DNA from: Leptolyngbya sp. SIO4C5
Lineage (GTDB): Bacteria > Cyanobacteriota > Cyanobacteriia > Phormidesmidales > Phormidesmidaceae
DNA: 8,932 nucleotides
Direction: 5' to 3'
Assembly: GCA_010671965.1 (NCBI GenBank)
Contig: JAAHIC010000131.1
Location: 1-8,932, forward strand
The position numbers were made by a program, and so were the translations under genes. Of this stretch, positions 1 to 7,201 are shown piece by piece. The notes below the pieces were generated by a model. That model searched no databases. It saw nothing but the letters and a program-made list of their open reading frames with translations, and was not told the origin of the DNA. Numbering within the stretch: position 1 is the first letter of the stretch; the number at the start of each line of letters is the position of its first letter.

Positions 1-149
1 CTAAATTCCGTTGTAACTCTATGAACTTTTGCAACTGTTTGCTCTCATAGTTGAGTCTTCTAGTTAATAGGTCTTGCGGTCTTGCTAGCCAGTTGACGCT
101 GTTCAGTTTGAGAGAGTTGCCAATTTGTGAAGTGCTTGAGGCGGTTTAT

Positions 150-530
150 ATGCTATCTCCAATTGAGGAACCTGAAGAACGATTACCCCGCTTTTCTGCT
201 TGGGGCCAAGCTATCTTCAAGGTGATCGGCTTTAGGCTGTTATTTAGCATTGTGATAACGCTGATGCTGTTGCTTACGGGCTGGCAGCCAGAGGAGCCAG
301 AGATGAGGACGATCGCTGCGGCTAACTCATCGGTACAAATGATGACGATGTCCCAGTCTCAGCCACGGGCCAAGCAGATGGCGCGATCGCCAGAGCGACC
401 TGCCGCCAAAGCCGCCAGCCAGTTTGATCCAGCAGTCGCTAATCGACTGAGCCATCAGGGATTGAGTCACGCTGTTCTCACTGGCAATCACCTGACCCGG
501 GCTCATTTATTTACGGATTTGCCTCGCTAA
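150..530 (+). CDS. small single-pass membrane protein, function unknown
   Basis: I do not recognise this family. The frame is open from a TTG at 51, but I start at the ATG at 150 because GAGG lies 8 bases before it and the 33 residues upstream look like no conserved domain. The 126-residue product has an acidic, proline-containing N-terminus (about 1-20), one strong hydrophobic helix (about 22-44, ending LLLTGW), then a polar, Ala/Ser/Gln/Arg-rich stretch (about 50-95) and a short C-terminal segment. There are no cysteines and no catalytic motif. A HIP1 octamer lies inside the frame at 383-390. The next gene is 404 bases away, so no operon with it is implied. It is probably a single-copy cyanobacterial membrane-anchored protein. 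That it is translated is likely but unproven. Confidence 0.55.
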   Translation: MLSPIEEPEERLPRFSAWGQAIFKVIGFRLLFSIVITLMLLLTGWQPEEPEMRTIAAANSSVQMMTMSQSQPRAKQMARSPERPAAKAASQFDPAVANRLSHQGLSHAVLTGNHLTRAHLFTDLPR

Positions 531-548
531 TTCTTAAGCGTTAAGACC

Positions 549-562
549 GCGATCGCGATCGC
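549..562. repeat. two overlapping HIP1 octamers
   Basis: Two copies of GCGATCGC share two bases (549-556 and 555-562), making a 14-base GC-rich palindrome just after the stop of the small membrane protein. HIP1 is an over-represented palindrome of many cyanobacterial genomes. Other copies here are at 383, 2507, 2931, 3562, 5063, 5421, 6817, 7038, 7844, 8046 and 8431. Confidence 0.9.
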
Positions 563-598
563 AGTTTAAGCAGATAAAAACTAACGGTTTCGCCTAAT

Positions 599-658
599 TT
601 TCAAGGTTTGATGACATGCTAAAGGTAGACTTCGTTTCAGTCTGCCCTAGCCTTGAAA
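599..658 (+). other. nested inverted repeat (outer 8 bp, inner 8 bp)
   Basis: The outer arms TTTCAAGG (599-606) and CCTTGAAA (651-658) are perfectly complementary. Inside them GGTAGACT (624-631) pairs with AGTCTGCC (639-646) around a 7-base loop, with one T-G position (626/644). CTA (619-621) can also pair with TAG (648-650). The wobble pairs only as plus-strand RNA; on the other strand it would be an A-C mismatch. No T-run follows the 3' arm, so it does not look like an intrinsic terminator. It may be part of the agrE leader or an end-of-transcript structure of the gene before it. Confidence 0.6.
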
Positions 659-693
659 TGGCTGCTAGAAGCTGTGAGAAAAAGTCTAGAATA

Positions 694-722
694 GTGTGTT
701 GAGTTTTCTAACCTCAGCACAC
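694..722 (+). other. 10-bp hairpin in agrE leader region
   Basis: GTGTGTTGAG (694-703) and CTCAGCACAC (713-722) form a 10-bp stem with one T-G pair (699/717) around a 9-base loop. As in the preceding hairpin, the wobble is permitted only in plus-strand RNA. The bases after it, ACCTTTGGCG then TTTTT at 731-735, are not the immediate T-tract expected of a terminator, although the run is close enough that weak termination cannot be excluded. Confidence 0.6.
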
Positions 723-767
723 CTTTGGCGTTTTTAACAGCGTCAACAGCGGCTCTTAGCAATGGGC

Positions 768-862
768 GCTCAATCCTTACAGGCATGGTTTGCTCTGTGC
801 AGTACGCCTAAGTTTCGTAGGACATCGGGCTAGCGTCCCGGCACGCCTACAGTGGATTGAGC
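768..862 (+). other. possible multi-helix RNA domain in agrE leader
   Basis: GCTCAATCC (768-776) pairs perfectly with GGATTGAGC (854-862), enclosing 77 bases. Inside, GTAGG (817-821) pairs with CCTAC (846-850) and CGGG (826-829) with CCCG (837-840), giving a hairpin that ends 3 bases before the closing stem. A weaker arm is possible between AGGC (781-784) and GCCT (806-809). The result would be a three-way junction. A 9-bp match at this distance could arise by chance about once in several such gaps, so this is less sure than the two hairpins upstream. I cannot match it to a known riboswitch class. Confidence 0.35.
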
Positions 863-934
863 CAGATTCAATTGCTAAAAGCGTAGATAATTTTTGTCCT
901 ATCTCAGGTCAGCCCTTAACTGCCGACGATTCCT

Positions 935-3040
935 ATGACTGCTCCCATTCGCTTTCTCATGTGTGCGCCCCATCACTATGACGTGGACTACGTCATTAAT
1001 CCTTGGATGGAGGGCAATATTCATAAGTCTTCCAAGAACACAGCCACAGCACAGTGGCAAGACCTTTACCAGATTATTTCAGAACGGGCTTCGGTTGACC
1101 TCGTGAAGCCCCAGCCGGGATGGCCGGATATGGTCTTTACCGCTAATGCCGGACTGGTCTTGGGTCAGACAGTCGTGTTAAGTCGGTTTTTCCATCCAGA
1201 GCGCCAGGGAGAAGAACCCCACTTCAAGACGTGGTTTGAGGAGCAGGGGTTCACGGTGCACGAGCTGCCCAAAGATTTGCCCTTTGAAGGGGCAGGGGAT
1301 GCGCTACTCGATCGCGAAGGTCGAGTGCTCTGGGCCGGATACGGCTTCCGTACTGAGCTAGATGCTCATCCTTACCTCGCCAAATGGCTCGACATTGAAG
1401 TGCTGTCACTGCGGCTGATGGACGAGCGCTTTTACCACTTAGACACCTGTTTCTGCCCTCTCACAGACGGCTACCTGCTCTACTATCCGCCAGCCTTCGA
1501 TGCCTATTCCAATCGCCTGATTGAAATGCGCGTGTCGGCGGAAAAACGCATCGCGATTGAAGAACCCGATGCAGTTAACTTTGCCTGCAACGCGGTTAAT
1601 ATTGATCGCACTGTTGTCTTAAATCAGGCCAGTCAGGCGCTAAAGCAGCGTCTAGAGAAAGCTGACTTTCAGGTTATTGAAACACCGCTGACCGAATTTT
1701 TGAAAGCAGGCGGCGCGTCTAAGTGCCTAACCCTGCGGGTGACAGAGCCAGTCCAGGCAGACGTCCATGCCGAAGCGGCTGTAGACAGCAGAACCTTGCA
1801 GCTAGAGGGACACCTGCTAGATTCTGGGCTGATTAACCGGGCCTTGGATTTGATCGTAGAAGGCGGCGGCAGCTTTCAGGTACTGAAGTTTGATCTGGGG
1901 GAACAGCGCCAGAGCACTTCTTCAGCCCAGGTGAAGGTGTCCGCTCCCGATCGCGGCGTCATGGAGAAAATCATGTCGCAGCTCATTGATTTAGGGGCTG
2001 TGGCTTTGCCTCAGGAAGTGCGGGACGCCCAGCTAGAAACGGTGGCTCAGGCAGGGGTAGCTCCTTACGATTTCTACAGCACGACTATTTATCCCACTGA
2101 AGTGCGGGTGCAGGGAGAATGGGTGCGGGTCCGCAATCAGCGCATGGACGGCGTTGTGGTTGTCTCGCAAACCGCTGCGGGCACGACGGCAGATTGCTGC
2201 CTGCTGCGAGACTTAGCCCAGGGGGATCAAGTCGTGGTTAAGACTGACGGCATTCGCATTGTGCGCAAAGCTGATGTCCGCGACTCTCGCAGTACCCAGG
2301 AGTTTTCCTTCATGGGAGCGGGGGTATCTAGCGAGCGCCGGGTAGAGCTGGTGGTCGAGCAGGTGAGCTGGGAGCTGCGCAAAATCAAAGATCAGGGCGG
2401 GCGCGTCGTAGTGGTGGCTGGCCCAGTGGTGATTCACACCGGCGGCGGTGAGCATTTGTCTCATCTAATTCGTCAGGGCTATATTCAGGCGCTGCTGGGA
2501 GGCAATGCGATCGCCGTTCATGATATTGAGCAGGCCCTGATGGGCACTTCGCTAGGGGTAGACATGAACCGGGGCGTCTCTGTTCGGGGCGGTCACCGGC
2601 ACCATATCAAGGCCATCAACACCATTCGGCGCTGCGGCAGCATTGGAGCGGCGGTGGAGCAGGGCGTCCTGACCCAGGGTATTTTCTACGAGTGCGTCAA
2701 GCACAACGTACCGTTTTCCCTGGCCGGATCGATTCGCGATGATGGCCCCCTGCCCGATACCAAAATGGATCTGATTGAGGCTCAGGCAGACTACGCCAAG
2801 CTGGCTCAGGGAGCCGACATGATTTTGATGCTGTCCACCATGCTGCACTCAATCGGCGTGGGCAATATGACTCCGGCAGGCGTCAAAATGGTCTGCGTGG
2901 ATATCAACCCGGCGGTGGTGACGAAGCTGAGCGATCGCGGTTCAGTGGAGTCTGTAGGCGTAGTGACCGATGTGGGGCTATTTCTCAGCCTGCTAGTGCA
3001 GCAGCTCGATCGCCTCAACCATCCCTACCTCGTCAGCTAA
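935..3040 (+). CDS. agrE: bifunctional arginine dihydrolase / ornithine cyclodeaminase (AgrE/ArgZ)
   Basis: This 701-residue enzyme converts arginine to ornithine, CO2 and two ammonia (N-terminal part), and ornithine to proline and ammonia (C-terminal part), in the cytoplasm. Residues 1-about 275 are the guanidine-modifying (GME) arginine dihydrolase domain. The residues described for this family sit at exactly the expected numbers: Asn22 and Asn71 for substrate binding, Glu118, His168 and nucleophile Cys264 (in GGASKCLTLR). Residues about 285-400 match the LOR/SDH conserved region, and about 480-701 a nucleotide-binding domain with the VVVVAGPVVIHTGGGEH segment. Length agrees with Anabaena AgrE and Synechocystis ArgZ (about 700). 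ATG 935 is the first start after an in-frame TAA at 917-919, and it lacks a nearby Shine-Dalgarno sequence. It stands alone, with a long leader before it and a terminator after it. An alternative symbol is argZ. Identity is sure; that the cyclodeaminase half is active is inferred from the family. Confidence 0.96.
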   Translation: MTAPIRFLMCAPHHYDVDYVINPWMEGNIHKSSKNTATAQWQDLYQIISERASVDLVKPQPGWPDMVFTANAGLVLGQTVVLSRFFHPERQGEEPHFKTWFEEQGFTVHELPKDLPFEGAGDALLDREGRVLWAGYGFRTELDAHPYLAKWLDIEVLSLRLMDERFYHLDTCFCPLTDGYLLYYPPAFDAYSNRLIEMRVSAEKRIAIEEPDAVNFACNAVNIDRTVVLNQASQALKQRLEKADFQVIETPLTEFLKAGGASKCLTLRVTEPVQADVHAEAAVDSRTLQLEGHLLDSGLINRALDLIVEGGGSFQVLKFDLGEQRQSTSSAQVKVSAPDRGVMEKIMSQLIDLGAVALPQEVRDAQLETVAQAGVAPYDFYSTTIYPTEVRVQGEWVRVRNQRMDGVVVVSQTAAGTTADCCLLRDLAQGDQVVVKTDGIRIVRKADVRDSRSTQEFSFMGAGVSSERRVELVVEQVSWELRKIKDQGGRVVVVAGPVVIHTGGGEHLSHLIRQGYIQALLGGNAIAVHDIEQALMGTSLGVDMNRGVSVRGGHRHHIKAINTIRRCGSIGAAVEQGVLTQGIFYECVKHNVPFSLAGSIRDDGPLPDTKMDLIEAQADYAKLAQGADMILMLSTMLHSIGVGNMTPAGVKMVCVDINPAVVTKLSDRGSVESVGVVTDVGLFLSLLVQQLDRLNHPYLVS

Positions 3041-3067
3041 TCGTCAACTGCAGCCCATAAACTTAAA

Positions 3068-3095
3068 GGCCCTATCATGCTGATGGGGTCTTTTT
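3068..3095 (+). terminator. intrinsic terminator of agrE
   Basis: GGCCCTATCA (3068-3077) pairs with TGATGGGGTC (3081-3090) in a 10-bp stem with two G-T wobbles and a TGC loop, followed directly by TTTTT (3091-3095). It starts 28 bases after the agrE stop codon and separates it from the following three-gene unit. Confidence 0.88.
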
Positions 3096-3154
3096 AGTTA
3101 AAGCAATATTTCACCTGAGACTGCTAGCCTGGGCGGAAACCGCGCTAAAAATTA

Positions 3155-3202
3155 GAAGGCGGCGATGGCTGTCAATCTCCAAGCGAAGCAGGCGACGGCT
3201 GT
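3155..3202 (+). repeat. imperfect 18-base direct repeat, 30-base period
   Basis: Bases 3155-3172 and 3185-3202 agree at 15 of 18 positions; the core is GGCGAYGGCTGT in both. The copies lie 30 bases apart (about three helical turns) in the gap before the SPOR-like gene. This could be a pair of regulator sites or just a decayed repeat; no promoter box of good quality is visible next to it. Confidence 0.45.
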
Positions 3203-3247
3203 AGTATCAAAGGGGTAAATGACGTTGCAGTTTGACGAGGAATGGCC

Positions 3248-3259
3248 GAGCTGAAATAG
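3248..3259 (+). repeat. 12-base word GAGCTGAAATAG, copy 1
   Basis: This is identical to bases 3697-3708. Here it lies 30 bases before the TTG start of the SPOR-like gene. In both copies the final TAG is the last in-frame stop before the downstream gene's reading frame opens. Confidence 0.6.
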
Positions 3260-3289
3260 GCTGGAGCTAGAAAGGAGATCAAGACCAAT

Positions 3290-3682
3290 TTGTTTAGGTT
3301 TAAAGAAGTGAGGAAGTATTCATTGGCGCTGCTGGTAGCCCTGTGGGGATTAGCCAGCGGCGGGGCAAGCACCCTGGCAGAAACAGAAAACTGCCGCGCT
3401 GCGATTGGCACAAACCCGTTTGAGAATACTAATACCCTGCGTCAGGGCGAAGTGATTGTTGTTGGGCGCTTACCTGAGCGGCACTATCTGGTAATTGTGC
3501 CCACTGACGATGCAGCCGTACTAGAGCAGGTGCAGGCTTGCGTACCCGGTGCCTTCATTACGCGATCGCGTCTAGGCCCTTATATTCAGGCGGGCATCTT
3601 CGATCGACGCTTTTTAGCCGAAAATCTGTCGTCACTGCTGCGGGACGAAGGCATCAGAGCTAGGGTAATCTATGTTCGATAA
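3290..3682 (+). CDS. exported SPOR-like domain protein
   Basis: The product has 130 residues. Residues 1-30 form a signal peptide (basic KEVRKY, hydrophobic SLALLVALWGLA, cleavage probably after ASTLA), so it acts beyond the inner membrane. The C-terminal part (about 55-130) has the SPOR-like pattern: a beta strand YLVIVPT, a helix, then GPYIQAGIFDRRFLAENLSS and the final strand RARVIYVR. SPOR domains bind peptidoglycan glycan strands stripped of peptides; binding by this protein is inference. Cys35 and Cys84 could form a disulfide. The frame opens after a TAG at 3257-3259. Possible starts are TTG 3290, with AAAGGAGAT 11-12 bases upstream, and GTG 3308 without a good ribosome site; both keep the signal peptide. 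I prefer 3290. The FecR gene follows after 26 bases, suggesting one operon. Confidence 0.75.
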   Translation: MFRFKEVRKYSLALLVALWGLASGGASTLAETENCRAAIGTNPFENTNTLRQGEVIVVGRLPERHYLVIVPTDDAAVLEQVQACVPGAFITRSRLGPYIQAGIFDRRFLAENLSSLLRDEGIRARVIYVR

Positions 3683-3696
3683 GTTACTTTAGGTAG

Positions 3697-3708
3697 GAGC
3701 TGAAATAG
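3697..3708 (+). repeat. 12-base word GAGCTGAAATAG, copy 2, including the FecR ribosome site
   Basis: An exact copy of 3248-3259, ending immediately before the TTG start of the FecR gene. With the preceding G it supplies the GGAG (3696-3699) that serves as Shine-Dalgarno sequence at 9-base spacing. Its TAG is in frame with and directly against the TTG, so translation cannot begin further upstream. Confidence 0.65.
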
Positions 3709-4545
3709 TTGCGCAGACGCACCCGGGTCTTACTGACCACAACAGCGATACTCGTTGCTCTCTCCGCCGCTCAGAGCCTGTTTGCCCAAACCCTGCCGGT
3801 ACGGGTTAATCGCTGGCTAGAGCTGCGGCAGGCCAACGGTAGCGTTCTCTATGTGCGGGGAGGCCGGACGCAGCCAGCGCGCACTGGCTTCCGGCTTCAG
3901 GCTGTCGGGGATGGCTTGCGCACAGGCGCCGGCGCTAGAGCTACCCTCGCCATAGATACTCAAATTGGCTTTGTGCAGGTTTCTGAGAACACCGATCTGC
4001 GCATCACGGAGCTGAGAGCCACCCGCAACGGTGGGCGCGTCACCGAAATTACCGTAACGCGCGGTCAGGCCCGCCTGCAGGCCCGCCCGTTTACAATCCC
4101 GGATACCGAGCTGAATATTCGGACGCCAGCGGGGGTTAGCGGCGTTCGCGGCACCGTATTTGGCGTCTCAGTGCAGCCGGAAGGCCGCACTGGCGTGGCG
4201 ACGGAAGAAGGAGCTGTGGTGTCTGCGGCTGAGGGAGAAAGCGTGTCGATTCCAGCAGGCTTTCAGTCAATGATTATTCCAGGGGAGCCTCCCCTACCGC
4301 CGGTTCCTTTGACCAATGATCCCAGCCTGAATCTGAGCGTTTTGAGGGCGGATGGAACTGGAACTGTGGAAATTGCGGGTCAGGTCGATCCGCTGAATCT
4401 GCTACTAATAGAAGACGATATTCAAACAACCGATCGCAACGGCGAGTTCGATATTCGTTTACCTCTACCCGCCAATGGCCGGATACGGGTTTTAGTCACA
4501 ACCCCTTTAGGACAGCAACAAGCCTATGAGCTGGTGGCCCCGTAG
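3709..4545 (+). CDS. exported FecR-domain protein
   Basis: The product has 278 residues. Residues 1-26 are a signal peptide (MRRRTR, a hydrophobic core, cleavage after SLFA). Residues about 65-175 are a FecR-type beta domain, shown by [16 protein letters not shown], the repeated short strands, [15 protein letters not shown] and [10 protein letters not shown] proline-rich linker ([10 protein letters not shown], 191-200) leads to a second beta-rich domain (about 205-278), Ig-like in pattern ([25 protein letters not shown]). There is no TonB receptor or sigma-factor gene beside it, so it is unlikely to act in iron signalling like E. coli FecR. TTG 3709 is forced as the start: a TAG directly precedes it, GGAG lies 9 bases upstream, and later starts would lose the signal peptide. 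The end overlaps the kinase gene by 20 bases, so a shared role in envelope sensing is likely. Confidence 0.85.
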   Translation: MRRRTRVLLTTTAILVALSAAQSLFAQTLPVRVNRWLELRQANGSVLYVRGGRTQPARTGFRLQAVGDGLRTGAGARATLAIDTQIGFVQVSENTDLRITELRATRNGGRVTEITVTRGQARLQARPFTIPDTELNIRTPAGVSGVRGTVFGVSVQPEGRTGVATEEGAVVSAAEGESVSIPAGFQSMIIPGEPPLPPVPLTNDPSLNLSVLRADGTGTVEIAGQVDPLNLLLIEDDIQTTDRNGEFDIRLPLPANGRIRVLVTTPLGQQQAYELVAP

Positions 4546-7201
4546 ACCTAGATTGCCGCTGCCTGAGTTAAAGAAGCTCATGCCAGGAGCCATCATTGCT
4601 TTAGCGGTGGCCTGCCTGATGCAGCTCAGGATTTTTGATCCGCTGGAACTGCTGCTGCTGCGAACCCTGACGCTGATGCGAGGCCCGGTGGAGTGGGACG
4701 ATCGCATTGTGCTGATAACGGTAGACGATCGCACGCTGGCAGAATTAGGGCGCTTTCCCATTGCCCGCAGCAACTATACTCAGCTTTTGCAACAGATGGC
4801 AGCGGCTGAAGTCAGCGTCGTGGCGCTGAATATTCTACTGACAGATCCCCATCCCGCCGACGCTAGCCTAGCAGAGGCAATTTTGCAGCAGGGACAGGTT
4901 GTGCTGGTACAAACCTGGGATGCCCAAGATGTTGAGGTCTTACCAACGCCCCTCCTAGCGGATGCTGCTGTCTTGACCGGCCATATCCGAGAGCTGGTTG
5001 ATCCCGACGGCATCACCCGTCGAGTCGAGCTGCTGTATCAAGGTGTACCGGCTTTTGGTGTTGCGATCGCCCAGGTCTATAGCCTTGTCGCCGAAATAGT
5101 CGCCATCCCCGATCGGGCGATGATATGGGTCAACTGGCCGGGGCCAATCTCTGGTCTATCTAACTATTCGCTGGTGGACGTGATCGAAGGCCGAATTCCT
5201 GCCGCCGCTTTTCAGGAAAAAATTGTCATAGTAGGGGCGACCGCAACCGGAGTTGATTCGCTGCTAACGCCGTTTGACTCGCTTTTGCCCGCCAACGGTA
5301 TTCACTTCCACGCGGCTGTCGTTCACAATCTGCTGCATCAAAGCTGGCTGCGCCGTCCCAGCGCTCTGTGGATGGGTCTGATTTTAGTGGGTTTGGGGCC
5401 TTGGCTGAGTTGGGGTCTGAGCGATCGCGCCTTGATCGTCCAGCTAGGAATTTGGCTGGGAAGCAGCTTGGGGGTTCTAATCATCGCCTTGGTGGCGCTG
5501 TATCTCAATGTTTGGGTGCCGACGGTAGCTCCCCTCACCTTTCTAGCCTTAGTGAGCGGCAGCACTATTGCAGTAGATCGACTGCGCACCAGCGCTATTC
5601 TGCAGGCCCGCAGCGAATTTCTCAGCACTATGAGCCACGAAATCCGCACCCCCATGAACGCGGTGATTGGCATGACGGAGCTACTGCTAGAAACCCAGCT
5701 AACCCCGGAACAAAGGGATCTCTCAGAAACAATTTATTACAGTGGTCAAACCCTACTGGCTTTAATCAATGACACCCTCGATCTCTCTAAAATTGAATCA
5801 GGCAAGCTAGAGCTAGAGCAGGTTCCTGTCAGCCTGCGTAGCTGTATTGAGCAGAGTTTGGAACTGGTGGGCAGCAAGGCCAATGAAAAGGGAATTGAGC
5901 TAGCCTACTTCGTGGAAGCCGATGTTCCTGAAGTCATTTTGGGCGACGAGCTGCGAATTCGCCAAATCTTACTCAACCTCTTGAGCAACGCGGTGAAATT
6001 TACTGAGAGCGGAGGGGTGACGCTGACAGCCTGGCTGACTTCTACAACCAGCGCTTGGCGGCTGCATCCCCGTCAGCTGCGGACGGTCGCAGCTAAAGCG
6101 GCTCATCTCAATGTGCCGTTCACCTCATGCTGCCTGACATTGGCCGTAGAGGATACTGGCATTGGAATTCCGGCAGACCGTTTAGCCAATTTATTTAAGC
6201 CGTTCAGCCAGATGAGTCAGTCAACGGCACGGCAGTACGGGGGGACCGGGCTAGGACTGTCAATTAGCAAGCATCTCACCGAAAAAATGGGGGGAATGCT
6301 TTGGGTCAACAGTCAGTCCGGCCAGGGCAGCACCTTTACCTTATCGCTGCCGGTAATAGCTCCCCGGCAGCAGCCCGTTCCAGCTCAGGTGTTTGATTCC
6401 CTGGCGGCGCAACAGGTTGTGATTGTGGAGGCTTACGCTGCCCGCCGCAATTTTCTGCAGCAGCAGCTAGAAGGTTGGAGCCTACAGCCGTGTCTATTTG
6501 CTTCTATGGAAACGGCGCTGGCTGACCTAACCTCAGCCTCAGCTCCCCAGGTCGCCCTGATCAATGCCCTGACTCTCAAAACTGGCATGGCGATGGCCGA
6601 ATCGCTGCGCCACGCAGTTCAGCAGCCAGCCTTGCCCGTTATTCTGATGCTGTCCGCCTTTCAGGCGTCGGCTAAAACTTTGCCCCCAGGCATCCTAGTT
6701 TTGCGCAAGCCGATCCGCCAAGCACCGCTGCTAGAGGCGCTGCAGCTCAGCCTCACGCCCCTCAAAGCTGCTATAGATCCAGTCCGCTCACCGCTGCCGA
6801 CTGCTACCGACAAACCGCGATCGCTGCGGATTCTGCTAGCTGAAGACAACAAGGTGAATCAAAAGGTAGCGCTGCGGATGCTAGAGCGCATTGGCTACCG
6901 GGCCGACTTAGCCGTCAACGGTCAGGATGCGGTGCGGGCAGTGGCCGAGCAGTCTTATGACGTGGTGCTGATGGATATGCGGATGCCTGAGTTAGACGGC
7001 CTAGAAGCGACCCGCCAGATTCGCCGTCACTATGCCAGCGATCGCCCCTGGATTATTGCCATGACGGCTAATGCAATGGAAGAAGATCGGCGGGAATGCC
7101 TTGCGGCGGGAATGAATGACTACCTCAGCAAGCCAATTCGGGTGCAAGCGCTGACCCAGGCCCTAGAGCGCTGTCCCTATCCGCCTCAAACGGCTAGCTA
7201 A
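4526..7201 (+). CDS. CHASE2 hybrid histidine kinase with receiver domain
   Basis: An 891-residue membrane sensor kinase. One helix (about 19-38) is followed by an extracytoplasmic CHASE2 domain (about 40-275; [39 protein letters not shown]). Three helices follow (about 281-297, 303-326, 330-350). HisKA has His371 in the H-box MSHEIRTP. The ATPase domain shows the N-box around Asn488, DTGIGI (543-548) and GGTGLGL (572-578), with an insert of about 30 residues before DTGIGI. Residues about 628-750 resemble a receiver, but VALINA occupies the position where the phosphoacceptor Asp is expected. A complete receiver follows (about 768-880) with Glu773, Asp774, phosphoacceptor Asp817 and Lys869. There is no output domain, so phosphate probably passes to a separate HPt or regulator. 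ATG 4526 is chosen because it keeps the basic N-terminus; its ribosome site is weak, which suits coupling to the overlapping FecR gene. ATG 4580 is an alternative. Confidence 0.93.
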   Translation: MSWWPRRPRLPLPELKKLMPGAIIALAVACLMQLRIFDPLELLLLRTLTLMRGPVEWDDRIVLITVDDRTLAELGRFPIARSNYTQLLQQMAAAEVSVVALNILLTDPHPADASLAEAILQQGQVVLVQTWDAQDVEVLPTPLLADAAVLTGHIRELVDPDGITRRVELLYQGVPAFGVAIAQVYSLVAEIVAIPDRAMIWVNWPGPISGLSNYSLVDVIEGRIPAAAFQEKIVIVGATATGVDSLLTPFDSLLPANGIHFHAAVVHNLLHQSWLRRPSALWMGLILVGLGPWLSWGLSDRALIVQLGIWLGSSLGVLIIALVALYLNVWVPTVAPLTFLALVSGSTIAVDRLRTSAILQARSEFLSTMSHEIRTPMNAVIGMTELLLETQLTPEQRDLSETIYYSGQTLLALINDTLDLSKIESGKLELEQVPVSLRSCIEQSLELVGSKANEKGIELAYFVEADVPEVILGDELRIRQILLNLLSNAVKFTESGGVTLTAWLTSTTSAWRLHPRQLRTVAAKAAHLNVPFTSCCLTLAVEDTGIGIPADRLANLFKPFSQMSQSTARQYGGTGLGLSISKHLTEKMGGMLWVNSQSGQGSTFTLSLPVIAPRQQPVPAQVFDSLAAQQVVIVEAYAARRNFLQQQLEGWSLQPCLFASMETALADLTSASAPQVALINALTLKTGMAMAESLRHAVQQPALPVILMLSAFQASAKTLPPGILVLRKPIRQAPLLEALQLSLTPLKAAIDPVRSPLPTATDKPRSLRILLAEDNKVNQKVALRMLERIGYRADLAVNGQDAVRAVAEQSYDVVLMDMRMPELDGLEATRQIRRHYASDRPWIIAMTANAMEEDRRECLAAGMNDYLSKPIRVQALTQALERCPYPPQTAS

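Larger units (their letters stand above)
531..934 (+). promoter_or_regulatory. 404-base gap: candidate structured 5' leader of agrE/argZ
   Basis: I find no convincing gene here. It holds a doubled HIP1 site (549-562), a nested hairpin (599-658), a 10-bp hairpin (694-722), a 9-bp long-range stem (768-776 with 854-862) and a near-repeat of AACAGCG (736-742, 745-751). No canonical NtcA site (GTA-N8-TAC) is present: each of the four GTA triplets was checked. Promoter matches are weak: TAGAAT at 687-692 and TAGATAAT at 884-891, neither with a good -35 box at proper spacing. There is no Shine-Dalgarno sequence close to the agrE ATG. If transcription starts before about 600 the mRNA would carry all these structures; a start near 890 would leave them out. 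Confidence 0.4.

Noticed and set aside
599..658. The nested inverted repeat as an intrinsic terminator of the first gene
   Set aside because: No T-run follows the 3' arm on the plus strand, and the AT-rich outer stem is separated from the inner stem by a 12-base one-sided loop.
762..833. A 23-codon frame (ATG 762) as an arginine-sensing leader peptide
   Set aside because: It has only two arginines near its end, no ribosome site, and no attenuator-terminator pair after it.
531..934. NtcA binding site controlling agrE
   Set aside because: None of the four GTA triplets in the gap is followed by TAC after 8 bases; a degenerate site cannot be excluded.
790..981. A 63-codon plus-strand frame before and across the agrE start
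   Set aside because: It starts with TTG, overlaps the conserved agrE N-terminus in another frame, has no ribosome site and shows no domain pattern.
2213..3018. Minus-strand open frames inside agrE
   Set aside because: They lie opposite a strongly conserved enzyme, have low-complexity or unlikely composition, and match no family; they are shadows of codon bias.
5368..5772. A 134-codon plus-strand frame inside the kinase gene
   Set aside because: It overlaps the helices and H-box region of a clearly real kinase in another frame, with no recognisable domain.
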